Assembly: GCF_014646195.1 (NCBI RefSeq)
Contig: NZ_BMMZ01000009.1
Location: forward strand, 1-64,000
Reading direction: 5' to 3'
Origin: Microlunatus endophyticus
GTDB lineage: Bacteria > Actinomycetota > Actinomycetes > Propionibacteriales > Propionibacteriaceae
Length of the DNA stretch: 64,000 nucleotides
Below the pieces are notes generated by a model. It was given only the letters and a program-made list of their open reading frames with translations, was not told where the DNA came from and made no database searches. The stretch's first letter is position 1. The number at the start of each line of letters is the position of its first letter. Of the stretch, positions 32,985-42,069 are shown piece after piece. Both the position numbers and the translations under genes were made by a program.

Positions 32985-35711
32985 TTGATCACCAATCCAC
33001 CGTCAGCCTCCCGACTCGTCATCAGCCGCGACACGGCCGACCCGGTGCAGTCAGCACCGGCGCTCGACTGGGCGATCGGCGTCCTCACCGAGCGCCTGGC
33101 GACCTCCGGCATCGGCGTCGCAGCGACCGGCCCGGACGCCTCGGCGCACGTGAACCTGATCACCGAGGCGGGGGCTGCCGAATTCTACAGTTTCGAGACC
33201 TCCGGTGACGGCCCCTTGACGCTGCGGGCCTCGGATTCACGCGGCTTCGCCTACGGACTGCTCGACGTCGCCGATGCGGCTGGGGATGGTGCTGATCCCG
33301 CCGCCGTGCTGGCCGGGATCAGGACCGGTGATCATCCGGCGGCCGTCCCGGTCCGCGGAATCCAGCGCGACTTCGCCAATGTCGACCACGACAGTGCGTG
33401 GTTCCATGATCGCGATTTCTGGGCCGAGTATCTGGACTGGATCGCCACCAGTCGGGTCAACCGATTCCACCTAACTCTCGGCATGCAGTACAACTATTCA
33501 CATGACACGGTGACGGACAACTACCTGTGTTTCGCCTATCCGTTTCTCTTCGACGTCGAGGGTTTCGACGTGCATGCGGCGGGCGTGGACGCTGCAGAGC
33601 AGCGTCGAAACCTGGAATCGCTGCGGTTCATCGCGTCCGAGACGGTTCGCCGCGGCCTGCACTTCCAGCTCGGCCTGTGGAATCACGCCTACGACTACGG
33701 GCCGGAGTCCAGGGAACGGTTCCCGATCAGCGGACTCGACGCGAGCAATCACGCCGACTACTCGGCGGCGGCGTTGGCCAAGCTGCTCGACCAGTGTCCC
33801 GGCATCGGTGGCTTCACCTTCCGGGTGCATTACGAGGGAGGCATCCCCGAGGACGGACACGAGTTGTTCTGGGACAAGGTGTTCACCGCGGCCTCGCAGT
33901 CCGGCAAGAGCCTCGAGATCGACATGCATGCCAAGGGTGTCGACGGACTGCTGCTGGAGTCACTGGCCTCAAAGCCGGGACTGCACCCGGTGATCTCCGG
34001 CAAGTACTGGGCCGAGCATTGTGGTCTGCCCTATCACCAGGCCTCCATCCGGGCTCGTGAGGCGGCCCGGCCTATCGAGGAGGGCGCGGATCTGCGCGGC
34101 GTCACCAACTACAGCCGTCGCTTCACCCGTTACGGCTACGGCGACTTCCTCGCAGAGGATCGTCCTTCCGACTTCATGTTCAGGATCTGGCCCGGTACCC
34201 AACGCCTGTTATTGTCCGGCGATCCCGAGCTTGCCGCCGGTTTCGGCCGTTACAGCACCTTCGCGGGCTCACGGGGTGTCGACCTGTGCGAGCCGCTGTT
34301 CTTCAAGGGACGCGACGACACCGCGGCACACGGTGCGCGAGATCCGTACGCAGCTTCCGATCTCCAGCTGGGCGTCCGGGACTGGACGAAATACAAGTAC
34401 ACCTATCTGCTGTGGGGACGACTGCTCCACGACCCGGACTGCGACCCCAGGATCTGGCGTCGCTACCTCGCGGACACCTACGGTGCGGCGGCGTCTGCGG
34501 TCGAGGGCGCCTTGAGTTCGCTGAGCAAGGTGCTGCCGCTGGTCACGGTCACCCACGGGGCCAGCGGGTCGAACAACCTCTACTGGCCGGAGATGTACGC
34601 GAACGTGCCGATCTCGGCCAGGATCCATGCCGGAGTACCAGTCAGCGTACGCAAACCTGATCCTCGCGCTGAGAAGCTCGGGATCTCGTACGCCTACTCC
34701 GTGCACTTCGACGAAGCTGCCCGTGGCGATGCACTGATCGAGTACACGGCCGACGAGGAGAGCGAACTCATCGACGAGTTGATCATCCACGACACCGACG
34801 ACGCCAATAACTGGGGTGGGATCAGCCCGTTCGATCCGACGTTGTTCTATTCGGTGGACGGATACGTCGACGATCTCGTCAACTCCCGGCTCGACGCCCG
34901 CTACACCCCGCTCGAGGTCGCTGGATGGCTCGAGGACCTGGTCCGCCGCGGTGAACAGCACCTGTCTTTCCTGCGCACCGCCCAGACGGATGGTGGCGCG
35001 CCCGACCAGGCCCAGTTGCGGCGTACAGTGCTGGACCTGGAGATCCTCGCCCGTCTCGGCACCTTTTTCGCCGGCAAGTTCCGTTCCGCCGTGCAGTACT
35101 CGACCTACACCGCGACCAAGGACGTCTCCCTGCTCGCGAGGTGCATCGCGACCTATCGTCCTGCCAGGGACGCCTATGCCGAGATCGCGGAGCTGGCGGC
35201 GGGCGTCTATCAACCACAGCTGATGTTCGGGAAGGAACCGTACGAGGGCGGCACCTGGGCCGACCGCTTGCCATCGATCGACCGCGATCTTGCCGCACTG
35301 CGCGCCGAGCTGGACGAGGCCCCGGCCGGCACCCCGACCAGTGTGGTGGACGATCCGCCAGGGCGCTTGGCCGATCCGGGCATCCATCACGAGCCACCGA
35401 CTGCCTTCGACCGAGGCGCGCCACTCGAGCTCACTGTGACGGGCGGCTCCGAGCTGGCAGAGGTCGTCCTGCACTATCGACACGTCGACCAGGCCGAGGC
35501 GTTCCAGCAACTGGCCATGACAGCGACGAATGACGGCTACAACGCCACCATCGACGCCGGTTATACAGCCAGCAGCTTTCCGTTGATCTACTTCTTCGCG
35601 ATCAAGGACAGGTCCGGGCAGCAAGCCGTAGTGCCGGGTTTCGAACCGGGGTTGGCGAACCAGCCCTATGTGCTGATCCACAGCAGCTCCAGAAAGGGAT
35701 TCCACTCATGA
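32985..35711 (+). CDS. Large putative glycosidase (paralogue of the 38804 gene)
   Basis: 908-aa cytosolic protein, family not identified with certainty. Residues 1-110 resemble the non-catalytic N-terminal domain of GH20/GH67-type enzymes (SDSRGFAYGLLDVADAAG). A probable TIM barrel begins at VRGIQRDFANVDHDS and includes YLDWIATSRVNRFHLTLGMQ and the acidic FRVHYEGGIPEDGHE. A helical region and a C-terminal beta-sandwich (ELAEVVLHYRHVDQAE) follow. It aligns over its length with the 832-aa protein at 38804-41302 but has about 55 extra residues near 560-615. The start is TTG at 32985, nine bases after GAGGAG. The gene between importer and GH42-like partner implies action on the imported compound. 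Confidence 0.72.
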   Translation: MITNPPSASRLVISRDTADPVQSAPALDWAIGVLTERLATSGIGVAATGPDASAHVNLITEAGAAEFYSFETSGDGPLTLRASDSRGFAYGLLDVADAAGDGADPAAVLAGIRTGDHPAAVPVRGIQRDFANVDHDSAWFHDRDFWAEYLDWIATSRVNRFHLTLGMQYNYSHDTVTDNYLCFAYPFLFDVEGFDVHAAGVDAAEQRRNLESLRFIASETVRRGLHFQLGLWNHAYDYGPESRERFPISGLDASNHADYSAAALAKLLDQCPGIGGFTFRVHYEGGIPEDGHELFWDKVFTAASQSGKSLEIDMHAKGVDGLLLESLASKPGLHPVISGKYWAEHCGLPYHQASIRAREAARPIEEGADLRGVTNYSRRFTRYGYGDFLAEDRPSDFMFRIWPGTQRLLLSGDPELAAGFGRYSTFAGSRGVDLCEPLFFKGRDDTAAHGARDPYAASDLQLGVRDWTKYKYTYLLWGRLLHDPDCDPRIWRRYLADTYGAAASAVEGALSSLSKVLPLVTVTHGASGSNNLYWPEMYANVPISARIHAGVPVSVRKPDPRAEKLGISYAYSVHFDEAARGDALIEYTADEESELIDELIIHDTDDANNWGGISPFDPTLFYSVDGYVDDLVNSRLDARYTPLEVAGWLEDLVRRGEQHLSFLRTAQTDGGAPDQAQLRRTVLDLEILARLGTFFAGKFRSAVQYSTYTATKDVSLLARCIATYRPARDAYAEIAELAAGVYQPQLMFGKEPYEGGTWADRLPSIDRDLAALRAELDEAPAGTPTSVVDDPPGRLADPGIHHEPPTAFDRGAPLELTVTGGSELAEVVLHYRHVDQAEAFQQLAMTATNDGYNATIDAGYTASSFPLIYFFAIKDRSGQQAVVPGFEPGLANQPYVLIHSSSRKGFHS

Positions 35712-37903
35712 CCGCCGCCGATCCGTGGTACCGCACAACGTTGCGCTGGGCCCAGACCAACCTGACCGAGATCGATCCGCAGCGATACGACGACGCCTGG
35801 TGGCGCAAGCACTGGCACGACACGGCAGTCCAGGGCGCGATCATCAACGCCGGCGGAATCGTCGCCTACTATCCGTCGAAATTCGAGCTGCATCATCGCG
35901 CCGTGGCGCTGGGTGACCGCGATCTGTACGGCGAGATCGTGGCCTCGGCGCGCGACGAGGGACTGGCTGTCGTCGCGAGGATGGACTCCAACCGGGTCGA
36001 CGAAGCCTTCTACCGCGCACATCCGGAGTGGATCTGCCGCGACATCGACGGCCAGCCGATCACGGTCGCCGACAAGTGGGTCACCTGCATCAACTCCCCC
36101 TACTACCGGGAGTACCTTCCCGACGTCCTCAGGGAGATCATCGAACGCAGCCACCCGGATGGGTTCGCCGACAACAGTTGGGCAGGCCTCCCCCGCCAAT
36201 CGATCTGCTACTGCAGTCATTGCGCCGAGCTCTTCCGCACTGCCACCGGATTCGAGCTCCCTCATGATCACGATTGGGATGCGCCACAGTATCGGGCCTG
36301 GATCAGGTGGAGCTACCAGCGGCGTACCGACCTGTGGGATCTCAACAACCGGGTCACCACCGAAGCCGGCGGCCCCGACTGCCTCTGGTTCGGGATGATC
36401 AGCGGTGAGGTGCTGCGGAATTCGGACCGATCCATCGACCTTCGGCAGATCCTGTCGAGGTCGGAGTTGATCATGCTCGACCACCAGCATCGCAATCAGG
36501 TCGACGGTTTCGAGCAGAACACCGAGGCCGGCAAGCGGCTGCACGAGCTGCTCGGCTGGGACAAGCTCATCCCCGAGAGCACACCGCAGTACCAGCTCGG
36601 CGTACCGGCGTTCCGGGTCGCGGCGATGCCTGCGGCAGAGGTCCGCCTGTGGGCGACGGCAGGCTTCGCGGGCGGAATCCAGCCGTGGTGGCACCACATC
36701 GGCTCCCGGCACGACGATCGTCGCCAGTACCGGACGGCCGCGCCGCTCTTCGGCTGGCATCGGGACAACTCCGACATCCTCACCGACAGGACGCCGATCG
36801 CCGACGTCGGCATCGTCTGGTCGCAGGAGAACAACGACTTCGCCGGCCGCGACAGTGCCGCCGAGCGGACCCTCGACCCGTACAAGGGTGTGGTCCGAGC
36901 CGTGAATGCTGCGGGCCTCGGCTACCTGCCGTTGCATGCCGACGATCTGGTCGCCGCCTCCGGCCGCGTCAGGGTGATCGTGCTGCCGAATGTCGAAGTG
37001 CTGGCCGATGATCAGGTGGCTGCCGTCCGACGATTCGTCGAGCGGGGTGGATCGGTGATCATCTCCGGTCCGGTGGCGCTGCAGGACGGCGACGGCAACC
37101 CCCGATCCGACTCCGCGCTTGCCGATCTGTTCGGCGTGCACCTGACCGGAGAGTCGTTCGGTGCCCGGAGCCTGGCAGACTTCAACATCGAGACCCACGC
37201 GCGGCACAGCTACCTGCGACTGACGCCGGAACTACGTGCCCGGTTCGACGGCCCCAGCGACACCTCGGCGCCGGAGCCTGTAGGCAGCCGGCACCCGGTC
37301 GTTACCGGCCTCGACGAGACCGATCTGATCGCCTTCGGTGGTTACCTCCCGGTCGCGCAGGTCGAGGATGCCGAGGTGCTGGCCACCTTCGTCCCGGACT
37401 TCCCGATCTATCCCCCGGAGACCTCGTGGATGCGCGAGCCGCGCACCGAGGTGCCGGCGATCATCGCCAAGCAGCTGCCGGCGGGCGGTCGTCTGGTGTG
37501 GCTGCTGGCCGATCTGGACCGCAGCTATGCCCGCGACGAGCAACCGGACCACGCCACCATCATCGGCAATGCCGTGCGGTGGGCAATCGGTGATCGTCCG
37601 GCCTTCACCATCGATGCCGATGGGCTGGTGAGTGCGTCGCTGTACGGGCAGCCGGGACGCCGGATCCTGCATCTGACCAACCGGGTCCTGACCTCCCGGG
37701 TCCCCGGCCGGGAGGCGCATCTGGTCCCGGTCGGTCCGGTCGCGGTGCGGGTACGCCACGAGGGCCCGACCGAGCCGAGGATCACCTCCCGGGTCACCGG
37801 CGTCGAGCTGACCGGCAAGGCGGAAGACGGCTATGTCAGCTTCGAGGTCGACAAGATCACCGATCATGAGGTGATCGTCATCGAGGACCTGGCGGTGCAG
37901 TGA
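35708..37903 (+). CDS. GH42-like protein with zinc-cluster cysteines, no WNE motif
   Basis: 731-aa paralogue of the protein at 15358. The TIM-barrel half has cysteines 127, 167, 169 and 172 (VTCINSPYY, CYCSHC) matching the GH42 zinc cluster. The WNE position reads DNSWAG, so the standard catalytic Glu is absent. A flavodoxin-like trimerisation domain (VVRAVNAAGLGYLPLHADDL, VRVIVLPNVEVLADDQ) and a beta-sandwich tail follow. It starts with an ATGA overlap on the 908-aa gene, a tight pairing that suggests the two proteins work on the same substrate. No signal peptide. Confidence 0.75.
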   Translation: MTAADPWYRTTLRWAQTNLTEIDPQRYDDAWWRKHWHDTAVQGAIINAGGIVAYYPSKFELHHRAVALGDRDLYGEIVASARDEGLAVVARMDSNRVDEAFYRAHPEWICRDIDGQPITVADKWVTCINSPYYREYLPDVLREIIERSHPDGFADNSWAGLPRQSICYCSHCAELFRTATGFELPHDHDWDAPQYRAWIRWSYQRRTDLWDLNNRVTTEAGGPDCLWFGMISGEVLRNSDRSIDLRQILSRSELIMLDHQHRNQVDGFEQNTEAGKRLHELLGWDKLIPESTPQYQLGVPAFRVAAMPAAEVRLWATAGFAGGIQPWWHHIGSRHDDRRQYRTAAPLFGWHRDNSDILTDRTPIADVGIVWSQENNDFAGRDSAAERTLDPYKGVVRAVNAAGLGYLPLHADDLVAASGRVRVIVLPNVEVLADDQVAAVRRFVERGGSVIISGPVALQDGDGNPRSDSALADLFGVHLTGESFGARSLADFNIETHARHSYLRLTPELRARFDGPSDTSAPEPVGSRHPVVTGLDETDLIAFGGYLPVAQVEDAEVLATFVPDFPIYPPETSWMREPRTEVPAIIAKQLPAGGRLVWLLADLDRSYARDEQPDHATIIGNAVRWAIGDRPAFTIDADGLVSASLYGQPGRRILHLTNRVLTSRVPGREAHLVPVGPVAVRVRHEGPTEPRITSRVTGVELTGKAEDGYVSFEVDKITDHEVIVIEDLAVQ

Positions 37904-37949
37904 CAGTGCCGATCGACCGGCTCGCTGCACCCTTGACGCTGTGCTACCT

Positions 37950-37964
37950 TCCACGCAGCGTGGA
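37950..37964. promoter_or_regulatory. Palindrome before the IclR gene
   Basis: TCCACGCAGCGTGGA is a 15-bp palindrome, perfect apart from the centre base, 38 bp before the IclR start. It is bracketed by two TGCACCCTTG direct repeats at 37926 and 37976, exactly 50 bp apart. It is probably the autoregulatory site of the IclR protein. Confidence 0.5.
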
Positions 37965-38002
37965 TATCGGCCGGGTGCACCCTTGGAGGCAGTGAGCGGG
38001 AG

Positions 38003-38764
38003 ATGGTGGCTACCAGGATTTCGGGAGGAGTCCAGTCGGTCGAGCGAGCGTTCTATCTGCTCGAACTGCTCGCCGACAGCGGGGACCTATCCTTGACCGA
38101 ACTGTCGAACGCCATCGATCTGCCGGCCCCGACCACCCACCGCTTCCTGAAGACCCTGGTGTCCCTGGGCTACGTACGCCAGCTGCCGAACAGGCGCTAC
38201 GGGCTCGGACTCGGCCTGGTCCGGCTGGCCGGTCGCGTCGACGCCCAGTTCGGTCCGATCGCCATGCCGCACCTCGACACCCTGGCCCGGGAGACCGGCG
38301 AGTCGGCCAACCTTGCCGTGCTCGAGGGCGACATGGTCGTCTACATCGGCCAGTCGCCCTCTCCGCATCCGATGCGGATGTTCACCGAGGTCGGTCATCG
38401 GGCGCACACGCACTCGACCGGAGTCGGCAAGGCGATCCTGGCGCAGCTGCCGGACGACCAGGTGGCCCGCATCGTCCAGCGAGCAGGAATGCCTGCTGCG
38501 ACCGAACGGACGATCACCGATGTCGCCAAATTGCGGACCGAGTTGAACCGCATCCGGCGCGCCGGATATGCCACCGACAACGGCGAGCAGGAGAACGGTG
38601 TTTTCTGTTACGCCGTGGCAGTGCCGGACGTCCCGATCTCGATGGCGATCTCCATTTCCGGCCCGGCGTTTCGGGTCACCAAGGAGCTCGGCAAGAAGGC
38701 GGTCCCGCTGCTGATCAGCGAGGCCACGGCGATCTCGCAGGAACTGCTCGGAGTCCTCGACTGA
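38003..38764 (+). CDS. IclR family transcriptional regulator
   Basis: 253-aa regulator. The N-terminal winged helix covers about residues 8-70 (VQSVERAFYLLELLADSG, then LPAPTTHRFLKTLVSLGYVRQ). The C-terminal effector domain includes LDTLARETGESANLAVLEG, MRMFTEVGHRAHTHSTGVGKA and GYATDNGEQENGVFCYAVAV. Full length with no defects, unlike the related fossil at 28960-29520. It ends the plus-strand importer operon region and faces the 832-aa glycosidase gene. Its likely regulon is the importer operon plus the minus-strand genes to 44.5 kb. Confidence 0.92.
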   Translation: MVATRISGGVQSVERAFYLLELLADSGDLSLTELSNAIDLPAPTTHRFLKTLVSLGYVRQLPNRRYGLGLGLVRLAGRVDAQFGPIAMPHLDTLARETGESANLAVLEGDMVVYIGQSPSPHPMRMFTEVGHRAHTHSTGVGKAILAQLPDDQVARIVQRAGMPAATERTITDVAKLRTELNRIRRAGYATDNGEQENGVFCYAVAVPDVPISMAISISGPAFRVTKELGKKAVPLLISEATAISQELLGVLD

Positions 38765-38803
38765 CCCGGGGCAACGGCCCTGCTGCTGGTCAGCCCGACA
38801 TGC

Positions 38804-41302
38804 TCAGCTCGGCATGATCAGGTAGTACGGCTGGTTGGCCAGGTCTGCTTCGAATCCGGGATGTAGTGCGACCGCACCATTGTCGTGCTCAACGACGAAG
38901 AAGTACATCAGCGGATAGGTCGACTTGGTGTAGTCCCCAGGGATGGTCCCGACCAGCTGACCGGATCTCGCTTCAAGATCAACCGTCTCCCAATGCTCGG
39001 CCTGGTTGACGTGGCGGTACCGCAACCGCACGCCGGTGACATTGGCTGCTGGCGCAACCGACAGCATCACATCGTCCCCTGGCTCGTACGACTCGGGCGG
39101 CTGATGCTGCAGGCCGGTGCTCGCCGGACGATCGGGCACGGCGACCCTCGCCGGCCGGCCGGGCTCGTCGGCGCAGGCCTTGAGTTCACGTGCCATCGCA
39201 TCGACATCGGCTTCGATCGCGGTCAGCCGGTCGGCCCAGTTGCCGTGCTCGTTGCGTTCCGGCCCGAAACGCAGATTCGACTGGTAGATTCCCTCGCTGG
39301 CATCGATCAGCTCGATCCAGGCATCCCGCGCCTCGCGGTTCGCGACCAGTGCCGATTCCAGTCGGGTGCGGTCGCCGGTCTGCTGATAGATCGCGTAGTC
39401 GGCCGCCGAGCGGAACCGGGCCGCGAAGAAGCTGCCCAGGTAGGAAAGGATCACCGCGTCGACAGCCGTACGGCGCAGTTGCGGGTCCGGCTCCGGTGCC
39501 GATCGCAGGATCTTGACATGCTCGTCGGCCTCGGCGACGAATCCGGAGATCCAGTCGGCGACTTCGAGCGGGGTGTAGCGACCGTCCAGTCGTCCGGCCA
39601 GCGCATCGGCCGCCCATTCGTTGATCACGTAGAAGGTCGTCGGGTCGAAGGGACTGACGGTCCCCCACATCGGCGGCGTCTCGGTGTCCTTGCCGTAGTG
39701 ACCGGGGTCGACCCCCTGGGTGACCGGCAGGCTGGTGTACATCTCGGGCCAGTTGCCGTTGTTCGATCCGCCGACGCCGTGGACGACCGTGACCAGCGGC
39801 AGGATCCGACTCAGCGGGGCCAGCGCCTTCTCGACGGCCTCGGCATAGTCGCCATAGGTCTGGCGCAGATAGCCGCGCCACTCGTCAGCCGGGGCGTCGG
39901 GGTTGTAGAGCTTGCGTCCCCAGAGCCGGTAGGTGTACTTGTACTTCGTCCAGTCCGCCAGGCCGAGCCGAAGATCGTCGGCGATGTAGGGATCGCGACG
40001 GCCGGGGACGCCGCTTCCCTTGCGTCCTTTGAAGAACAGCGGCTCGCAGACGTCGATGCCGATCGCGCCGGCGAAGGTCGACAGCCGGCCGTAGCCTGCC
40101 GCCAGTGCCGGGTCGCCCCAGAGCAGCAGCTTCTGCGTCCCGGGCCAGACCCGGAAGATCAGATCGGTGCGACGGTCGGTGTTCAGGAAGTCGCCGTAGC
40201 CGTAGCGCGTGAAGCGTCGGGAGAATTCCGTGATGGCAGTCAGCTCATGGCCCGGAGGAACGGGCTTGGACTCCTCCATCCTGCGGATCGAGGCCTGGTG
40301 ATACGGCAGGCCCTGGTGCTCGGCCCAGTACTTAGCGCCCAGCACCGGCTTGAGTCCGGGCTTGTCCACCGCGTCGAGCAGCGCGTCGTCGACGCCTTTG
40401 GCGTGCATGTCCACCTGGAGCGGCTTGCCGGTCGCCGACAACGCGTCGAAAACCTTTCCCCAGAAGCGTTCGTGGCCCTCGTCGGGGATGCCGCCCTCGT
40501 AGTGCACACGGAACGAGAAGCCGTCGATATCCGGGCACTCCCGCAGCAGTTCGGTGATCGCCGCGGCACAGTAGTCGGCGTGGGTGTCGGGTGTCAGCCC
40601 GGTGATCGGGAAGCGATGGACCGAATTCCGGCCGTAGTCGTACGCGTGGTTCCACAGTCCCATCTGGAAATCCAGCCCGCGGCGCTTGGTCTCGGCGATG
40701 ATGAATTTCAGGATCTCCAGGTTGCGGTCCCGTTCCTCGTCGCTGACGCCCTCGGCACGCACGTCCCAGCCCGGTACGTCGAGGAAGAACGGGTAAGCGA
40801 AGCAGAGGTAGTTGTCCGTCGCGCCGTTGAGATCGGCGCCGTAGTTGTACTGCATCCCCAAGGTCAGGTGGAACCGGCTGAATCGTGCCTGCGCGATCCA
40901 ATCGAGGTAGTCGACCCAGAACTCCCGGCTGGTGAACCATCCCAGGTCCTCGTCGACGCTGGAGAAGGAGCGCATGATTCCACGGACGGGCATGGCAGCC
41001 GCAGCGCTGCGCCCGTCCAGTCCGGCGACGGCAGACCGAAGATCACCGGCCAGACTCAGCTGATCAGCGAGCCCGACCAGCCCGTACGACGCACCGACCG
41101 CATCGGTGGCCGTGATCAGCAACCGATCATCGGAGGCGGCGTAGGCATAGCCCTGCGGGCCGATGTCGCCGGCGACCAGCTCCACCGACGGCCCGTCAGC
41201 CGTCCCTCCGGTGCGACCGGTCAGGATCTCCGCTGCCCACCGAACCGGCGGACCGTCGAGCTCAGGGGCAATTGTCAACGTCACTGTTGTGTCGTCTGCC
41301 AT
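38804..41302 (-). CDS. Large putative glycosidase (paralogue of the 32985 gene)
   Basis: 832-aa cytosolic protein with the same layout as the 908-aa protein: GH20/GH67-like N-terminal domain (ATDAVGASYGLVGLADQLSL), TIM-barrel start VRGIMRSFSSVDEDLGWF, YLDWIAQARFSRFHLTLGMQ, acidic motif FRVHYEGGIPDEGHE, and a C-terminal beta-sandwich (VTGVRLRYRHVNQAEHW). The region LLWGRxL...YLxxTYG...LPLVTVxHG..GSNN is strongly conserved between the two. No signal peptide. The ATG at 41302 has a weak ribosome binding site; upstream ATGs are possible, but the shared element at 41318-41346 argues the gene starts below it. Substrate unknown. Confidence 0.72.
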   Translation of the reverse strand: MADDTTVTLTIAPELDGPPVRWAAEILTGRTGGTADGPSVELVAGDIGPQGYAYAASDDRLLITATDAVGASYGLVGLADQLSLAGDLRSAVAGLDGRSAAAAMPVRGIMRSFSSVDEDLGWFTSREFWVDYLDWIAQARFSRFHLTLGMQYNYGADLNGATDNYLCFAYPFFLDVPGWDVRAEGVSDEERDRNLEILKFIIAETKRRGLDFQMGLWNHAYDYGRNSVHRFPITGLTPDTHADYCAAAITELLRECPDIDGFSFRVHYEGGIPDEGHERFWGKVFDALSATGKPLQVDMHAKGVDDALLDAVDKPGLKPVLGAKYWAEHQGLPYHQASIRRMEESKPVPPGHELTAITEFSRRFTRYGYGDFLNTDRRTDLIFRVWPGTQKLLLWGDPALAAGYGRLSTFAGAIGIDVCEPLFFKGRKGSGVPGRRDPYIADDLRLGLADWTKYKYTYRLWGRKLYNPDAPADEWRGYLRQTYGDYAEAVEKALAPLSRILPLVTVVHGVGGSNNGNWPEMYTSLPVTQGVDPGHYGKDTETPPMWGTVSPFDPTTFYVINEWAADALAGRLDGRYTPLEVADWISGFVAEADEHVKILRSAPEPDPQLRRTAVDAVILSYLGSFFAARFRSAADYAIYQQTGDRTRLESALVANREARDAWIELIDASEGIYQSNLRFGPERNEHGNWADRLTAIEADVDAMARELKACADEPGRPARVAVPDRPASTGLQHQPPESYEPGDDVMLSVAPAANVTGVRLRYRHVNQAEHWETVDLEARSGQLVGTIPGDYTKSTYPLMYFFVVEHDNGAVALHPGFEADLANQPYYLIMPS

Positions 41303-41317
41303 GGGATCACTTTCGGA

Positions 41318-41346
41318 TCGTGGAATTTCACTGCCAGATATCGGAC
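41318..41346 (+). promoter_or_regulatory. Shared 29-bp upstream element, copy B
   Basis: It matches copy A (29508-29536) at 22 of 29 positions and lies 16 bp before the start of the 832-aa glycosidase gene. On the minus strand its GATATC portion could overlap a -10 region. It is probably a repressor or activator site for that gene. Confidence 0.5.
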
Positions 41347-41406
41347 TCATCATGGCATGACTGTCGCCTGTCGGCAAGGCATCGCCCCAGCGCGAAACGC
41401 CCGGAA

Positions 41407-42069
41407 TCAAGCTCCCGCGGTGACGGTGAACGCGTTGTCGTGCCCTGGGACGACCACGACAGCGGTGGCGGCGATCTCATCCAGGCAGCGGCGCGCCGCC
41501 TCTCGGTCGACGGTGTTGAAGAACACCTCCCGGCCGATCAGGAAGTCCCGGGTCATCACCGCGTCACCGGCGATGATCACGGTGCCCTCATCGGCCTCCA
41601 GCCGTACGGAACTATGTCCCGCGGTGTGACCCGGAGTGGCGATCACCCGGACTCCGCTGACGAGCACGTCCGGCGCCGGTTGCAGTCGCGCCCGCAGCAG
41701 CGCGTCGGGCGGGTCGGAGGCCGATTGTGCGGCGTCCTCGGCCCAACTCTCCAACTCTGCGCCGGCCATCCACCAGGTGGCGCCTGCGAAGGCGTCCAGA
41801 CCGACCCGATGATCACCGTGCCGATGGGTGACAAACACGGCGTCGACATCGTCAGGCCGCAGTCCGGCCCGCTGATCGAGCACCTGCGTCATCGCTTCGG
41901 CCGGGAGGCCCGGATCGACGACCAGGGTGAGATCCCGGGTCCGGACCAGGGTGCTCGTGCACCAGGCCCGCCGGACGGCATGATCATCCGGCTCACCCCA
42001 GAACCGGTTCCGGCTGAGATTGCCGATGTTCAGCACGTCCCAGCGCAGTCCGGCGCTGCCTGGACTCAC
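41407..42069 (-). CDS. Metallo-beta-lactamase-fold hydrolase
   Basis: 220-aa protein with the MBL zinc signature THRHGDH (His82, His84, Asp86, His87), later His148 (TPGHTAGHS), Asp169 (IAGDA) and a terminal VPGHD. MBL-fold proteins include lactonases and glyoxalase II-type enzymes, and a sugar-lactone or related hydrolase would fit here, but this is inference. The start is GTG at 42069, making a GTGA overlap with the aldo/keto reductase stop; the longer frame to 42456 is only the reductase gene read out of frame. Cytosolic. Confidence 0.82.
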   Translation of the reverse strand: MSPGSAGLRWDVLNIGNLSRNRFWGEPDDHAVRRAWCTSTLVRTRDLTLVVDPGLPAEAMTQVLDQRAGLRPDDVDAVFVTHRHGDHRVGLDAFAGATWWMAGAELESWAEDAAQSASDPPDALLRARLQPAPDVLVSGVRVIATPGHTAGHSSVRLEADEGTVIIAGDAVMTRDFLIGREVFFNTVDREAARRCLDEIAATAVVVVPGHDNAFTVTAGA

